A stretch of DNA of 64,000 nt from an uncultured Flavobacteriaceae bacterium. Lineage in GTDB: Bacteria > Bacteroidota > Bacteroidia > Flavobacteriales > Flavobacteriaceae. Below the pieces are notes generated by a model. It was not told where the DNA came from, searched no databases, and saw only the letters and a list, made by a program, of their open reading frames with translations. Both the position numbers and the translations under genes were made by a program. The stretch lies in assembly GCA_937944485.1 (NCBI GenBank), contig CALDYU010000016.1:1-64000 (forward strand), in the 5' to 3' direction. Below are positions 52,846 to 63,107 of the stretch, one piece after another (position 1 is the stretch's first letter; every line of letters begins with the position of its first letter).

Positions 52846-53967
52846 TTAATTGTTTTTAAGTTTTTGAAGAATCAGAGTTGCAGTCTTTTCACTTGCCCCA
52901 CTTCCCCCTAGTGTTTTTTCTAATGTATAGTACTCTTGAATTTGCGATTCACGAAAATCTCCATTGAGGATGTTTAATAATGCCGATTTCAAGTTTTCAG
53001 ATGTTAATGTGTTTTGTATGAGTTCTTTTACAATTTCCTTTTTCATAATCAAATTAACTAAAGAAATGTAATCGAGTGTAATAATACGTTTCGCAATTTG
53101 GTAAGAGAGCCAATTTGCTTTGTAACAAACCACTTGTGGTACTTTGAAAAGCGCTGTTTCTAGGGTTGCAGTGCCACTAGTTACCAATGCCCCATGTGCA
53201 ATTTGAAGTAGATGATATGTCTTATTAATAACTAAACTGACATTTTCATTTTTTAGAAATGGAGCATAAAAACTTTGATCAAGACTCGGAGCACCAGCAA
53301 TAACAAATTGATAATCGGAAAAATCAGATACAACTGAGAGCATAACTTTAAGCATCTTTTGTACCTCTTGGGCTCTACTGCCTGGAAGTAGTGCTACTAT
53401 AGGCTTTTCAGCGTGCAATTTATTTGCAGAACGAAAAGTTTCAACAGCTACTTTAGGATTATTATTAATAGCATCTAATAGCGGATGCCCAACAAAATGT
53501 ACCGGAAAATCATGTTTTTCTTCATAAAATTCTTTTTCAAAAGGAAGAATGACATACATGGCATCAATATCACGTTTTATTTTATGTATTCTATTTTCTC
53601 GAGAGGCCCAGATTTGAGGTGATATGTAATAATGCGTTTTGAAGTTATGTACTTTGGCCCACTGGGCAATGCGTAGATTGAATCCGGAATAGTCAATGAA
53701 AATAATGACATCAGGATTAAAAGAGGCAATATCACTTTTACAAAATCGTATGTTTTTGAAAATGGTAAAGAGATTTAAAATGACCTCTAAAAAGCCCATG
53801 AAGGCCATTTCTTTATAATGTTTTACCAAAGTCGCACCAGCTTCTTGCATTAAATCACCACCCCAACAGCGAATATCAGCAGAGGCATCTTTATTTTTTA
53901 ATGCCTTGATGAGGTTTGATCCATGTAGATCTCCAGATGCTTCTCCTGCAATAATGTAGTACTTCAT
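52846..53967 (-). CDS. lpxB: Lipid-A-disaccharide synthase
   Basis: LpxB condenses UDP-2,3-diacylglucosamine with lipid X in lipid A synthesis. The ATG at 53967 is chosen, giving MKYYIIAGEASGDLHGSNL, the standard start; a start four codons upstream is less likely. The protein is 373 residues. Motifs include GEASGDLHG at 8-16, WGGDLMQEAGA, HYYISPQIWAS, FVGHPLLD and LLPGSRAQEV. It is upstream of DUF885 and near surE and the 106-residue membrane protein. Confidence 0.94.
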   Translation of the reverse strand: MKYYIIAGEASGDLHGSNLIKALKNKDASADIRCWGGDLMQEAGATLVKHYKEMAFMGFLEVILNLFTIFKNIRFCKSDIASFNPDVIIFIDYSGFNLRIAQWAKVHNFKTHYYISPQIWASRENRIHKIKRDIDAMYVILPFEKEFYEEKHDFPVHFVGHPLLDAINNNPKVAVETFRSANKLHAEKPIVALLPGSRAQEVQKMLKVMLSVVSDFSDYQFVIAGAPSLDQSFYAPFLKNENVSLVINKTYHLLQIAHGALVTSGTATLETALFKVPQVVCYKANWLSYQIAKRIITLDYISLVNLIMKKEIVKELIQNTLTSENLKSALLNILNGDFRESQIQEYYTLEKTLGGSGASEKTATLILQKLKNN

Positions 53968-54045
53968 GAGTAAGTTCAAGTGTCGAGTACAAGTGTTAAG
54001 TTCACGATTTTTTTGGTATGAACTTGCTTCCCGAATTTAAGCGTA

Positions 54046-54366
54046 TTAAAAAACTTTATAATATAAAATTACTAAAGCGGTAACTATGGTGGCAATTAAT
54101 ACGCCCTTCGCTCTATTATCTCTTCGAATTCTCAAGAATAAAAAGAATGCGACTAAATTTAAAATAGCTCCTAAGGCTAATAAACTCCCTATGTGACCTT
54201 GTTCTACAGCGGCATGATAGGTCTCGACAATGCCAAATTCTGAAAAGATTAGAATATATAAAAGCGTACCAATAACGTTTGCAATAATGCCTACAAAGAA
54301 GCCGATTAGTAATTCTTTTCTTGTATGTATTCTCATTATGTCGCTTTTGGTTTTTTCAGAGTTCAA
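54046..54366 (-). CDS. Small membrane protein (up to 106 residues)
   Basis: The frame encodes three hydrophobic helices (about residues 18-40, 57-78, 90-106) with few charges, ending VTALVILYYKVF. A second ATG at 54336 would give a shorter protein beginning MRIHTRKELLIGFFVG, which may be the true start. No family is recognised. It lies between lpxB and surE on the same strand, so it may share their transcript. Confidence 0.6.
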   Translation of the reverse strand: MNSEKTKSDIMRIHTRKELLIGFFVGIIANVIGTLLYILIFSEFGIVETYHAAVEQGHIGSLLALGAILNLVAFFLFLRIRRDNRAKGVLIATIVTALVILYYKVF

Positions 54367-54428
54367 ATTAAATGCATCGCCTTAAATTAATAAGTAGCAA
54401 GGTAGATTTCATAATTCATAAATCAACG

Positions 54429-55208
54429 TTACACGTTTAATTCCCAGTTATTAATATGTTGTATCGCATGATGCGCGGTTAAATCGAATTGTGTTGGTAC
54501 AACAGAAATATAACCATTGGCAAGCGCCCATTCATCGGTATCTTCTCCTTTATCAAGAAGATCAAACGTTCCAGTTAACCAATAGTAATCCTTTCCCATG
54601 GGATTGGTGCGCTTATCAAATTTTTCTTTCCAATTGGCTCTAGCTTGTCTACATATTTTGATGCCTTTGATCGCTTTCTTTTCCAATTTAGGAATATTCA
54701 CATTCAGCACAACGCCAGCTGGTATTTTATGAAGGAGCGCTTCACTTACAATTTTTTTGATAAAAGATTCGGCAATACTAAAATCTGCATTCCATGAAAA
54801 ATCACACAAAGAAAATCCAATAGCCGGAATACCTTCAATACCAGCTTCAATGGCCGCACTCATAGTGCCCGAATAGATAACGTTTATCGATGAGTTTGAG
54901 CCATGATTAATGCCGCTAACACATATATCAGGTTTACGATCTAAAAGTTCTTGGAGTCCCATCTTTACACAGTCTGCAGGGGTACCACTACAACTATATT
55001 CTAAAACCTTACCATTGCTGCCAGTACCTTTCATTTTCTTTACGTACAATGCGGTATCAAGGGTTATCGCATGGCCTTTGCCTGATTGCGGACTATCGGG
55101 TGCCACTACTACTACCTCTCCTAAAGCACTCATAAATTGAATAAGCGAGCGTAAACCAGGAGCGGTAATTCCATCATCATTGGTTACAAGAATTAAAGGT
55201 TTTGACAC
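54429..55208 (-). CDS. surE: 5'/3'-nucleotidase SurE
   Basis: SurE removes phosphate from nucleoside monophosphates. The 259-residue protein begins with LILVTNDDGITAPGL, in which Asn-Asp-Asp holds the metal, followed by VVVVAPDSPQSGKGHAIT, SGTPADCVKMGL and SGINHGSNSSINVIYSGTMSAA. All SurE signature segments are present and length is normal. It is the first gene of the block running to lpxB, with a divergent 193-bp gap to the protease gene. Confidence 0.94.
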   Translation of the reverse strand: MSKPLILVTNDDGITAPGLRSLIQFMSALGEVVVVAPDSPQSGKGHAITLDTALYVKKMKGTGSNGKVLEYSCSGTPADCVKMGLQELLDRKPDICVSGINHGSNSSINVIYSGTMSAAIEAGIEGIPAIGFSLCDFSWNADFSIAESFIKKIVSEALLHKIPAGVVLNVNIPKLEKKAIKGIKICRQARANWKEKFDKRTNPMGKDYYWLTGTFDLLDKGEDTDEWALANGYISVVPTQFDLTAHHAIQHINNWELNV

Positions 55209-55401
55209 AGTTTATAATTTAAGCCATAAAAATACGTTTAAAATAGATATACCTCTCAGCGAGAATAGTAAAAAAGTAGGTCAATAGCTCATAGTGGCAT
55301 GGTTTTTTCAGTATCTTAGACAATCTACGAGATTGTAGTAAAAATCATAACAAAGTTTGATTTACCAATTTGAAGAAACAATTGAAATTAAATAGTATTA
55401 C

Positions 55402-57546
55402 ATGAAAAAGAATTTTGCCTACGGATTATTTGCATTACTTATAGGAGTTGCTTCATGCAGTTTCACAAACAAAACCTTTGAGAATGATGATAAAGATAAA
55501 TTGCTTATCGATATCATTTCTTATGTTTTGGCAAAACTTCATTATGAACCTAAAGATATAAATGATGATTTTTCGGCTGAAGTTTTTGAAGATTTCATTG
55601 ATGTAATTGACCCTACCAAGCGTTATTTTTTAGAGTCTGATGTAAAGGAATTTGAAACTCAGAAATTTCAAATTGACGATCAGATAAAAAACACGGATAT
55701 CACTTTTTTTAATTTAGTACATGATCGTTTGGTGCAAAGAATGAGTGAGGCCGAAATTCTCTATAAAGAAGTTTTAGAAGAACCTTTTGATTATTCGAAA
55801 GAAGAGTCAATCAATATAGAGTATGATAAAATGCCTTTTGCTCGTTCTAAAGAGGAATTGAAAGATCGTTGGAGAAAGCAATTAAAGTACGCGACCTTGA
55901 ACACTTATGATTCTAAAATTTCTCATTTGAATGAGGATGCGGAAACAGCTAAAGCGCACGGTCATGATGTAAATGAAAAGGCAATGACCCCTGAAGAAGC
56001 AGAAAAATATTCACGAGAATCAACTCGAAAAACCTTAGATGAGTATTTTGATTTTGTTGCAGATTTGCAGCGTAAAGATTGGTTTTCACAATATATTAAT
56101 TCTATTGTTGATGAATTTGATCCGCACACATTTTATTTAGCCCCTAGGGATAAGGAGCGTTTTGATACGGGAATGTCTGGTAAATTTGAAGGCATTGGTG
56201 CTCGATTATTAAAGAAGAGAGAAGGCGCTAAAATTACAGATATAATCTCTGGCGGACCAGTTTGGAGAGATGCGCAACTTGAAGTAGGAGACATTATTAT
56301 TAAAGTTGGTCAAGATGGTGAAGAGCCAACAGATATTGTTGGCATGCGTTTAGAAGATGCAATAGAAATGATAAAAGGCCCAAAGGGTACTATAGTTGAT
56401 TTAACAGTAAAGAGAATTGATGGTTCACAAGAGGTGATTTCTATTACCAGAGATATTGTTGAGTTGGAAGAGTCTTATGCGAAATCAGCTAAAATTATTA
56501 AAGAAGATGAACGTTTCGGACTAATTAATCTACCCAAGTTTTATGTTGATTTTGAAGACTATAGTGAGCGTAATGCGGCAACCGATGTAGCCAAAGAAGT
56601 AGAACGATTAAAGCAAGCAGGTGCAGAAGGGCTTATTTTAGATTTACGTGATAATGGTGGTGGGTCGTTAAAAACGGTTGTAGAAATGGCCGGACTTTTC
56701 ATTAAAGATGGCCCAATTGTTCAGGTGCAATCTTCAGGAAAAAAAGATGTTTATGATGACAAAGATGAGCGTATTCAATGGGATGGTCCTTTGGTTATTT
56801 TGGTAAACGAACTTTCAGCATCAGCTTCTGAAATTTTAGCAGCAGCAATGCAAGATTATAAAAGAGCCATTGTTATAGGAAGCAAGCAAACATTTGGAAA
56901 AGGCACCGTGCAAAATGTTATTGATTTGAATAATATTGTACGTAGTAATGAAAATGGTGATTTAGGAGCCCTTAAACTAACCACACAAAAATTCTACCGT
57001 ATAAATGGAGGATCTACCCAGTTAGAAGGAGTGAAAAGTGATGTGGTAGTACCGGACAGATATAGTTATATTGACATCGGAGAGCGTGATCAATCCAATC
57101 CACTGAAATGGGATAAAATTACGCCGGCCGATTATGAAATTTGGGATGGTTATATTGATTACGAACAAACCGTTGCAAATAGCTCGGCACGTATGGCTCA
57201 AAACCCTCAGATTAAACTTATTGAAGAAAACGCAAAATGGTTAAAAGACCAACAAGATGAGCGCTTAATTTCTTTAAATTATGAAAATTATAAGAGTGAA
57301 GCAGATGAAGATAAAAAGCGAGTAGCATTTTTTAAGAAAATGAATGATTATGATTCTCGACTGACTTTTGAGTCTTTAAAGTATGAGCAAGAACTTTTCA
57401 CAAAAGATTCTATTTTAAGAGAGAAAAGAAACCGCTGGCACGAGAGTTTGGCGAAAGATGTTTATGTAGAAGAAGCCGTAAATGTTTTACAAGATCTTAA
57501 AGTAAACAATATTCGTAAAACTAAACTTGCTAGTGTAAAAGGATAG
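55402..57546 (+). CDS. prc: Carboxy-terminal processing protease (Tsp/Prc family, S41)
   Basis: This 714-residue protein begins with a lipoprotein-like signal GVASCSF. It has an N-terminal helical domain (residues 30-230), a PDZ domain at about 245-335, and the S41 catalytic core. The expected catalytic pair is Ser474 (LSASASEI) and Lys500 (FGKGTVQ). The long C-terminal region matches the Prc-type architecture. It would degrade or trim envelope proteins, and in other bacteria acts on PBPs or hydrolases. The next gene is separated by a strong terminator. Confidence 0.92.
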   Translation: MKKNFAYGLFALLIGVASCSFTNKTFENDDKDKLLIDIISYVLAKLHYEPKDINDDFSAEVFEDFIDVIDPTKRYFLESDVKEFETQKFQIDDQIKNTDITFFNLVHDRLVQRMSEAEILYKEVLEEPFDYSKEESINIEYDKMPFARSKEELKDRWRKQLKYATLNTYDSKISHLNEDAETAKAHGHDVNEKAMTPEEAEKYSRESTRKTLDEYFDFVADLQRKDWFSQYINSIVDEFDPHTFYLAPRDKERFDTGMSGKFEGIGARLLKKREGAKITDIISGGPVWRDAQLEVGDIIIKVGQDGEEPTDIVGMRLEDAIEMIKGPKGTIVDLTVKRIDGSQEVISITRDIVELEESYAKSAKIIKEDERFGLINLPKFYVDFEDYSERNAATDVAKEVERLKQAGAEGLILDLRDNGGGSLKTVVEMAGLFIKDGPIVQVQSSGKKDVYDDKDERIQWDGPLVILVNELSASASEILAAAMQDYKRAIVIGSKQTFGKGTVQNVIDLNNIVRSNENGDLGALKLTTQKFYRINGGSTQLEGVKSDVVVPDRYSYIDIGERDQSNPLKWDKITPADYEIWDGYIDYEQTVANSSARMAQNPQIKLIEENAKWLKDQQDERLISLNYENYKSEADEDKKRVAFFKKMNDYDSRLTFESLKYEQELFTKDSILREKRNRWHESLAKDVYVEEAVNVLQDLKVNNIRKTKLASVKG

Positions 57547-57580
57547 GCTAACGAATTTTTGAAATTAATTATATGAAACA

Positions 57581-57611
57581 AACCTCGACCTTTATTGGCC
57601 GGGGTTTTTTT
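57581..57611 (+). terminator. Terminator of prc
   Basis: AACCTCGACC and GGCCGGGGTT pair at nine of ten positions across a six-base loop and are followed by TTTTT. It lies 35 bases after the prc stop. Confidence 0.85.
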
Positions 57612-57646
57612 AAATGTATTTTTGTGATTGCAGGATAAAGATAATC

Positions 57647-58453
57647 ATGAAAATTCGAAGACCTAAGACCTATACCATACTTGTACTTATTTGTGTGATA
57701 GGTTTTTGGTGCTTTGAAAATTTCTATACTCCTGCCACCTATTCGAAAGGTGTCGAAAATGAGGCAAAAACAGTAATACCCCGATTTTTTCTGCCAAGTT
57801 CAACCACGGAGACTGTTATTTCTCATGAGCATTTTATGCTGTCTTATAACGAATCTTATGAACAGGCAGAGTGGGTGGCCTATTTACTTAAAAAAGAGCA
57901 CTTGACCTATGACGACAGAAAAAGGCCTTATTTTATTGAAGACCCTAAAATAAAAAGTAAATCTGCAGACTGGCGAAATTATAAAGGTTCTGGTTATGAT
58001 CGCGGACATTTATGCCCGGCAGGAGATCGCAGGTTTTCAGAACAAGCGTATAATGAAACTTTTTATACTAGTAATATTAGTCCGCAGCTTAGTGATTTTA
58101 ACGCAGGAGTGTGGAACAGGCTCGAAGGTCTTATTCGGCAATGGGCAAAAAAGTACGACACTATTTTTGTTGTAACCGGAGGTGTTTTGAAAAACGGATT
58201 ACATACTATTGGAGAAGAAGATGTTGTGGTACCAGAGTATTATTACAAAATTGTAGCAAGAGGAGATGTAGATAATTTAAAATTGATAGGGTTTTTGCTT
58301 TCGAGCAAAGAGAGTAGTAAATCTTTAAAATCATTTGTGGTTTCGATTGATCAAATTGAAGAGGTTACCGGTATTGACTTTTTTCCATTACTTCCAGATG
58401 GAATCGAAGCTAATTTAGAAAAAGACGTTTTAGAGAAAAATTGGAAATTCTAA
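57647..58453 (+). CDS. DNA/RNA non-specific endonuclease (NUC family)
   Basis: The start is taken at 57647; the upstream ATG at 57614 is next to the prc terminator. The 268-residue protein has an N-terminal anchor or signal (residues 8-22) and the beta-beta-alpha-Me nuclease motif Asp118-Arg119-Gly120-His121 (GYDRGHLCPAGDR), then Asn143 (SNISPQ), Asn152 and Glu160. It should cut DNA and RNA outside the cytoplasm, for nutrient use or defence. No immunity gene is recognised next to it. Confidence 0.9.
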   Translation: MKIRRPKTYTILVLICVIGFWCFENFYTPATYSKGVENEAKTVIPRFFLPSSTTETVISHEHFMLSYNESYEQAEWVAYLLKKEHLTYDDRKRPYFIEDPKIKSKSADWRNYKGSGYDRGHLCPAGDRRFSEQAYNETFYTSNISPQLSDFNAGVWNRLEGLIRQWAKKYDTIFVVTGGVLKNGLHTIGEEDVVVPEYYYKIVARGDVDNLKLIGFLLSSKESSKSLKSFVVSIDQIEEVTGIDFFPLLPDGIEANLEKDVLEKNWKF

Positions 58454-58463
58454 GAAAACCTTG

Positions 58464-59747
58464 TTAAATACCTTCCTTCAATCGGTTTGAATCTAATTTT
58501 AAAAAAATAAATAATAATACAGAAAAGAACAATAGCCCTGAACCTCCATAACTAAAGAAAGGTAACGGAATTCCGATGGTGGGTAAGATTCCAATCACCA
58601 TTCCAATATTGATAAAATAATGAATGAATAGTATTGATATTACGCCATAACCATACATGCGACTAAAGGGTCTTTTTTGGCGTTCTGCTAAATATACAAG
58701 CCGTAAAAGTAGCAAGGTAAAAAGCAATACAACTGTTGATGTTCCTAGAAAGCCCCATTCTTCACCTACCGTACTAAAAATATAATCTGTTTCTTGTTCA
58801 GGTACAAAGTCTCCCTTTGTTCGTGTCCCTTCTAAGAAGCCCTTTCCATAGAGACCCCCTGACTCAATAGCTTTCTCTGATTGATACGTATTGTAGCCGA
58901 TAGTTTTTCTAATACGTTCTAATTTTTGCGGGTCTTTTTCTAATCGTAACCATAAGCTGAAACGATCTCGGTGACGTTGTTCAAAAACATTGTCAAAAAC
59001 GAAATTTACGGAGAACGAAAAGGCGATAGCAATAACAAGGATAGTAATGAGCGGAAAGATCGGTATTTTATAGCTTTCTCTTTTAAATAGAAAAAAGAGG
59101 ATAAGAAATAGGATAAGAAAAATAGATACCCAAATAGTGCCAAACATTAGTGTGGTAACAAACACAGTAATTGCTAACAAAGCTATGGCTAGATAATAGA
59201 GTGGGAGTCCTTCTCTAAAAATCACAAAAAACATTGCGAAAAATACCATAGCACTACCAGGATCCGGTTGTGGAATAATAAGTAATGCAGGTATGATTAC
59301 CACTAAACATGCTACGAGTTGATCTTTAGTGCGTTTAATATCTGTTTGTATGTCACAAAGATATTTGGCTAAGGCTAAGGCCGTTGCAACCTTTGCTAAT
59401 TCTGAAGGTTGTAAGTTAAAGAAACCAAGGTCATACCATGAAGTTGCACCGGCTATTGTCTTACCAAAGACAAACAAGCCCAACAGTAAAACTATAGCGC
59501 CTATATAAAATATACTTGAAAAACGTTCATAAAAGCCCGATTCAAGCGACAGTACTACTATAATTGCCACAAAAGCAACTCCAATAAAGAAAAGTTGCTT
59601 ACCATGTAATGTTCCAAAATCAAAAATAGACCTGTCAACTTCTGTAAATGTGCTTGAGTAGATATTTACCCATCCCATACTTACTAAGGTTATAAAAATA
59701 AATATGGTAAGCCAATCGATTCGTTTTAGAACACTTTTTCCAGCCAT
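58464..59747 (-). CDS. rodA: Rod-shape peptidoglycan polymerase RodA
   Basis: This 427-residue SEDS-family protein has about ten transmembrane helices. Typical motifs include LQPSELAKVATALALAKYL, PQPDPGSAMV, then AIESGGLYGKGFLEGTRTKGDFVPEQETDYIFSTVGEEWGF. The conserved Asp in FVPEQETDY is present. It polymerises glycan strands together with PBP2, whose gene lies 9 bp upstream. It ends the mre operon in the window. Confidence 0.93.
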   Translation of the reverse strand: MAGKSVLKRIDWLTIFIFITLVSMGWVNIYSSTFTEVDRSIFDFGTLHGKQLFFIGVAFVAIIVVLSLESGFYERFSSIFYIGAIVLLLGLFVFGKTIAGATSWYDLGFFNLQPSELAKVATALALAKYLCDIQTDIKRTKDQLVACLVVIIPALLIIPQPDPGSAMVFFAMFFVIFREGLPLYYLAIALLAITVFVTTLMFGTIWVSIFLILFLILFFLFKRESYKIPIFPLITILVIAIAFSFSVNFVFDNVFEQRHRDRFSLWLRLEKDPQKLERIRKTIGYNTYQSEKAIESGGLYGKGFLEGTRTKGDFVPEQETDYIFSTVGEEWGFLGTSTVVLLFTLLLLRLVYLAERQKRPFSRMYGYGVISILFIHYFINIGMVIGILPTIGIPLPFFSYGGSGLLFFSVLLFIFLKLDSNRLKEGI

Positions 59748-59756
59748 ACCTAATTT

Positions 59757-61676
59757 TTATTTAGAAGCGGGTACGCTGGGTTTTGGTTTAATGGCATGTT
59801 TGCTCCAATCGTATTCATTAATCTTGAATTCTTCACCGCTATACGGTTTAGCGTATTCAGATTCTAAGGTGCGCTCGAGCATACGCTTTTCAAGATCTTT
59901 ACGGGTAATCTCTCCTTTAAGATACTTTTCAATTAATAGAGAAGCAATGTGACCTGCATATCTAGCACCGTAATACCCGTTTTGAATATAAACGGCAATC
60001 GCAATTTTTGGGTTTTCAACAGGAGCAAATGCCACAAAAACAGAGTTGTCGGTTAATTGCGTTTTTACACTATCAATGACTGTAAAATTTTCTACCGTTC
60101 CTGTTTTTCCGGCTATTGTAATATCAGGAATTTGAATCCATTTGGCGGTACCTTTTGTATACACGTTGGCCATGCCTTGAATAACAGGTTCAAAATGCTT
60201 TTTGTCAATACTCGTATATTTTTTTTCTAAAAATGCAGGATTAGTAATATCTTTTCCTTCAACTTTTTTCAGAATGTGCGGGGTGTAAAAATACCCGCGA
60301 TTTGCAATTGCGGCGGTCATATTTGCTAGCTGAATAGGTGTCACATTTACTTCACCTTGCCCTATTGCATTGGAGTAAGTCGTTATAGCTGACCATCTTC
60401 TATTACCCTCTCCATACCACCTATTATATAATTTTGTACTGGGTACACTTCCAGGTCTTCCTGTATAAAGGTCAGATCCGAGATATGAACCAAGGCCAAA
60501 ACTTCTAACATGTTTTTCCCACGTATCCATTGCTTCAGTGTTAGAAGAAAATTTTTCAAATACTCTTTTGTAAGCACCTACGAAATAAGCATTACATGAT
60601 TCATAAATTCCGATATTTAAATTTCGAGTTCCACCACCACAGTGGCAGCCTTTTTTATTTCTTCCAATGTAGAAACCATTATAGCATTTAAATGAAGTGG
60701 AAGGAGTAATTACACCTTCTTGCAGTGCAATAAGGGCGTTTATGGCTTTGAAAGGAGAGCCAGGGCTTTTTTCAAACGAAATAGATCGGTCAAAAGTAGG
60801 TTTAGAAATAGAATCATAGTGTAATTTACTATAATTTGCAGAGCGCTTTCGACCTACCAATAGTGATGGATCGTAGGTGGGGCCAGAGATCAGGGTTAAA
60901 ATTTCGCCTGATGATGGTTCGATAGCAACCACTCCTCCCCATTTACCATGCATTAATTTTTCACCATATTCTTGCAAATCTTTGTCAATGGTAAGGCTTA
61001 TTTGTTTTCCTTGCTTTGGTTGTACGTCTAAGATACCATCTTTGTATTTACCTATATCTCGGTTGAACCTGTCTTTTTGAATGTATTGCACTCCTTTAGT
61101 TCCGCGTAAGGTGTCTTCATATACTTTTTCAACTCCCGTTCGGCCAGTCAGTTCACCTTGCACATAATAAGGGTTTTTCGCTAAATCTCGATCGTTAACC
61201 TCACTAATATATCCGAAAACATTGGCACCAGCTGAGGTGTCATAATAACGAAGAGATCTTTTTTGAATATAAAAACCTGTAAACCTTCTCATTTTTTCTT
61301 GAAGCCGCGCATAATCTTGTTTCGATAACTGATGCACAATAACTGAAGGCAATCTTGGAGAATATACGCGCGCTTTTTTTAGCCTTTTCGTAAAGCTATT
61401 TTTATCCATATTAAGCAATCGACAAAACTCTAAGGTATCTAAAGCTTTTACTTCTCGAGGAATAACCATGACATCATAAGCTGGGTCATTGCCAACAAGT
61501 AGTTTGCCATTTCGATCATAGATATATCCTCGTTCTGGATAGTCATATATAGCTTTTATAGCTGGGTCATCTAATACTTGATCTGGGGAAAAACGAAATA
61601 TTTGCAGGTACGATAGCCGGCCAATAAAAGTGATGCCAATGAGGATAATAATTGAAGAAAGCAGAAATTTTTTCAT
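59757..61676 (-). CDS. mrdA: Penicillin-binding protein 2
   Basis: This 639-residue class B PBP has an N-terminal anchor (5-25), a PBP dimer domain and a transpeptidase domain. The active-site motifs are Ser307-x-x-Lys310 (PGSPFK), Ser360-x-Asn362 (ESCNA) and Lys524-Thr-Gly (AGKTGT). A cysteine-rich insert CHCGG at 344-348 is typical of Bacteroidota PBP2, as recalled. It cross-links wall material during elongation. It is followed 9 bp later by rodA, as in most rod-shape operons. Confidence 0.93.
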   Translation of the reverse strand: MKKFLLSSIIILIGITFIGRLSYLQIFRFSPDQVLDDPAIKAIYDYPERGYIYDRNGKLLVGNDPAYDVMVIPREVKALDTLEFCRLLNMDKNSFTKRLKKARVYSPRLPSVIVHQLSKQDYARLQEKMRRFTGFYIQKRSLRYYDTSAGANVFGYISEVNDRDLAKNPYYVQGELTGRTGVEKVYEDTLRGTKGVQYIQKDRFNRDIGKYKDGILDVQPKQGKQISLTIDKDLQEYGEKLMHGKWGGVVAIEPSSGEILTLISGPTYDPSLLVGRKRSANYSKLHYDSISKPTFDRSISFEKSPGSPFKAINALIALQEGVITPSTSFKCYNGFYIGRNKKGCHCGGGTRNLNIGIYESCNAYFVGAYKRVFEKFSSNTEAMDTWEKHVRSFGLGSYLGSDLYTGRPGSVPSTKLYNRWYGEGNRRWSAITTYSNAIGQGEVNVTPIQLANMTAAIANRGYFYTPHILKKVEGKDITNPAFLEKKYTSIDKKHFEPVIQGMANVYTKGTAKWIQIPDITIAGKTGTVENFTVIDSVKTQLTDNSVFVAFAPVENPKIAIAVYIQNGYYGARYAGHIASLLIEKYLKGEITRKDLEKRMLERTLESEYAKPYSGEEFKINEYDWSKHAIKPKPSVPASK

Positions 61677-61736
61677 GTCTATAATTCTGTTGACTTACCT
61701 CGATTAACATAATAATATGATAATCACAATGGGTTT

Positions 61737-62246
61737 TTATTCTTTTTTCGAACTAAAAAGGGTTCTAAATAACAAGCAAAGTACGAAAGTTGCCAAACTT
61801 ATTGCGAGTACCTTTTTCAAAATTAGCAGCAAATTAGCTAAACTAAAAATTTCTAAACTAAAGAAGACTAAATGATGTACTAGTATTAATAACGCTAAAA
61901 AAGTGATTTGTTGTACTTGCGTTGCATTGGTTAATTTGAAACTTTGAAACTCATAATTCACACCAAAAACAAAGCGCATAATTACAGGGCGTAAATAAGC
62001 TATTGTGCATGTTGCAGCCGCATGAATTGCCATAGTATCACTAAAGAAATCAATAGAAAGCCCTAATAAAAAACTAAGCCCAATAAATAAGGCTCTTTGT
62101 TGATTAATAGGATACCAGTATAAGAATAAGATATAAATCATCGGATTAATAAATCCGAAAAAATTAAGTCTATTAAATACAAGTACTTGCACTAAAACTA
62201 AAAGTGTAAAGCGAATGATATTGATGAAATAAGAATTGCTAATCAT
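61737..62246 (-). CDS. mreD: Rod-shape determining protein MreD
   Basis: This 169-residue membrane protein has five or so helices, as in MreD. The N-terminal region ISNSYFINIIRFTLLVLVQVLVFN and the LFIGLSFLLGLSIDFFSDTMAIHAAATC segment match the family. Its ATG overlaps the mreC stop by one base. It is thought to link MreC with RodA/PBP2. Confidence 0.87.
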   Translation of the reverse strand: MISNSYFINIIRFTLLVLVQVLVFNRLNFFGFINPMIYILFLYWYPINQQRALFIGLSFLLGLSIDFFSDTMAIHAAATCTIAYLRPVIMRFVFGVNYEFQSFKLTNATQVQQITFLALLILVHHLVFFSLEIFSLANLLLILKKVLAISLATFVLCLLFRTLFSSKKE

Positions 62247-63055
62247 TATTCAACCTTTGCTTCTAGTTCGAGAATCTCTTGCTTATTTTTATTTTCTATG
62301 ACATATACATTTTTGATATTCGTCATGTCATTAAAAAGACCAACTTCAATACGCCAAAAACTTTTAGAATCATTCAGATCAAACTTTTTAATTGTGCCAA
62401 TAGGAATATTTTCAGGAAAAATACTGCTCATGCCCCCAGTTACTATAGTGTCTCCAATGACTAGCGATACTAATCTTGGAATATCAACTAGTTGCACCGT
62501 ATTGTAGTCTTCACCATTCCAAATTAAAGAACCAAAGTTATTGGTATGTAGTAATTTGGCATTTATACTTGATTGTTCATTCAAGATGCTTTGTACTGTA
62601 GCAAAACCATTTGAAGTGTTTTCTATTATGCCAAGTACGCCTTTTGAAGAAATGACGCCCATGTCTTGCGTGACTCCGTCTTTTTCACCTTTATTTATGG
62701 TGATATAATTTCTCGGACTTGCATAACTATTTTTAATAACCTTACTAGAAGTCACCGTATATATCAATTGTGCAGAATCAATTTGAGAGGATACATTTGG
62801 TTTTTTATTGAGTAAAAGAAAACGTAATCTCTCATTTTCTTCTACCAAACTTTCATTTTCTTTTCTTAAACTGAAGTAAGCTGTAATACCTTCTGAAGCA
62901 TTATAGATGTTACCTGAAATCCAACTTGAAGAGTTGAAAAAACGAGAATGGTGGTACGAATGCGTTTGAATTGTAAATGCGAGTGCGATGATCATGAAAA
63001 AGATATAAAGCAGAAAATTGCTATATCTTAAAATAAAATTGATGATCTTTTGCAT
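62246..63055 (-). CDS. mreC: Rod-shape determining protein MreC
   Basis: This 269-residue periplasmic protein has an N-terminal helix (about 13-29), a coiled-coil (residues 60-85, ENESLVEENERLRFLL) and an MreC beta domain with GEKDGVTQDMGVISSKGVLGII and VVTGGMSSIFPENIPIG-like motifs. It dimerises and activates PBP2. It begins 52 bp after mreB on the same strand, in normal operon order. Confidence 0.9.
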   Translation of the reverse strand: MQKIINFILRYSNFLLYIFFMIIALAFTIQTHSYHHSRFFNSSSWISGNIYNASEGITAYFSLRKENESLVEENERLRFLLLNKKPNVSSQIDSAQLIYTVTSSKVIKNSYASPRNYITINKGEKDGVTQDMGVISSKGVLGIIENTSNGFATVQSILNEQSSINAKLLHTNNFGSLIWNGEDYNTVQLVDIPRLVSLVIGDTIVTGGMSSIFPENIPIGTIKKFDLNDSKSFWRIEVGLFNDMTNIKNVYVIENKNKQEILELEAKVE

Positions 63056-63107
63056 GCACTATAGTTTAATATACGCTGTACAAATTGTAATGAAAATAAA
63101 AGTATTT

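Noticed and set aside
57614-57646. Longer start for the DNA/RNA nuclease gene
   Set aside because: It lies three bases from the end of the prc terminator, while the hydrophobic N-terminus fits the later start at 57647.
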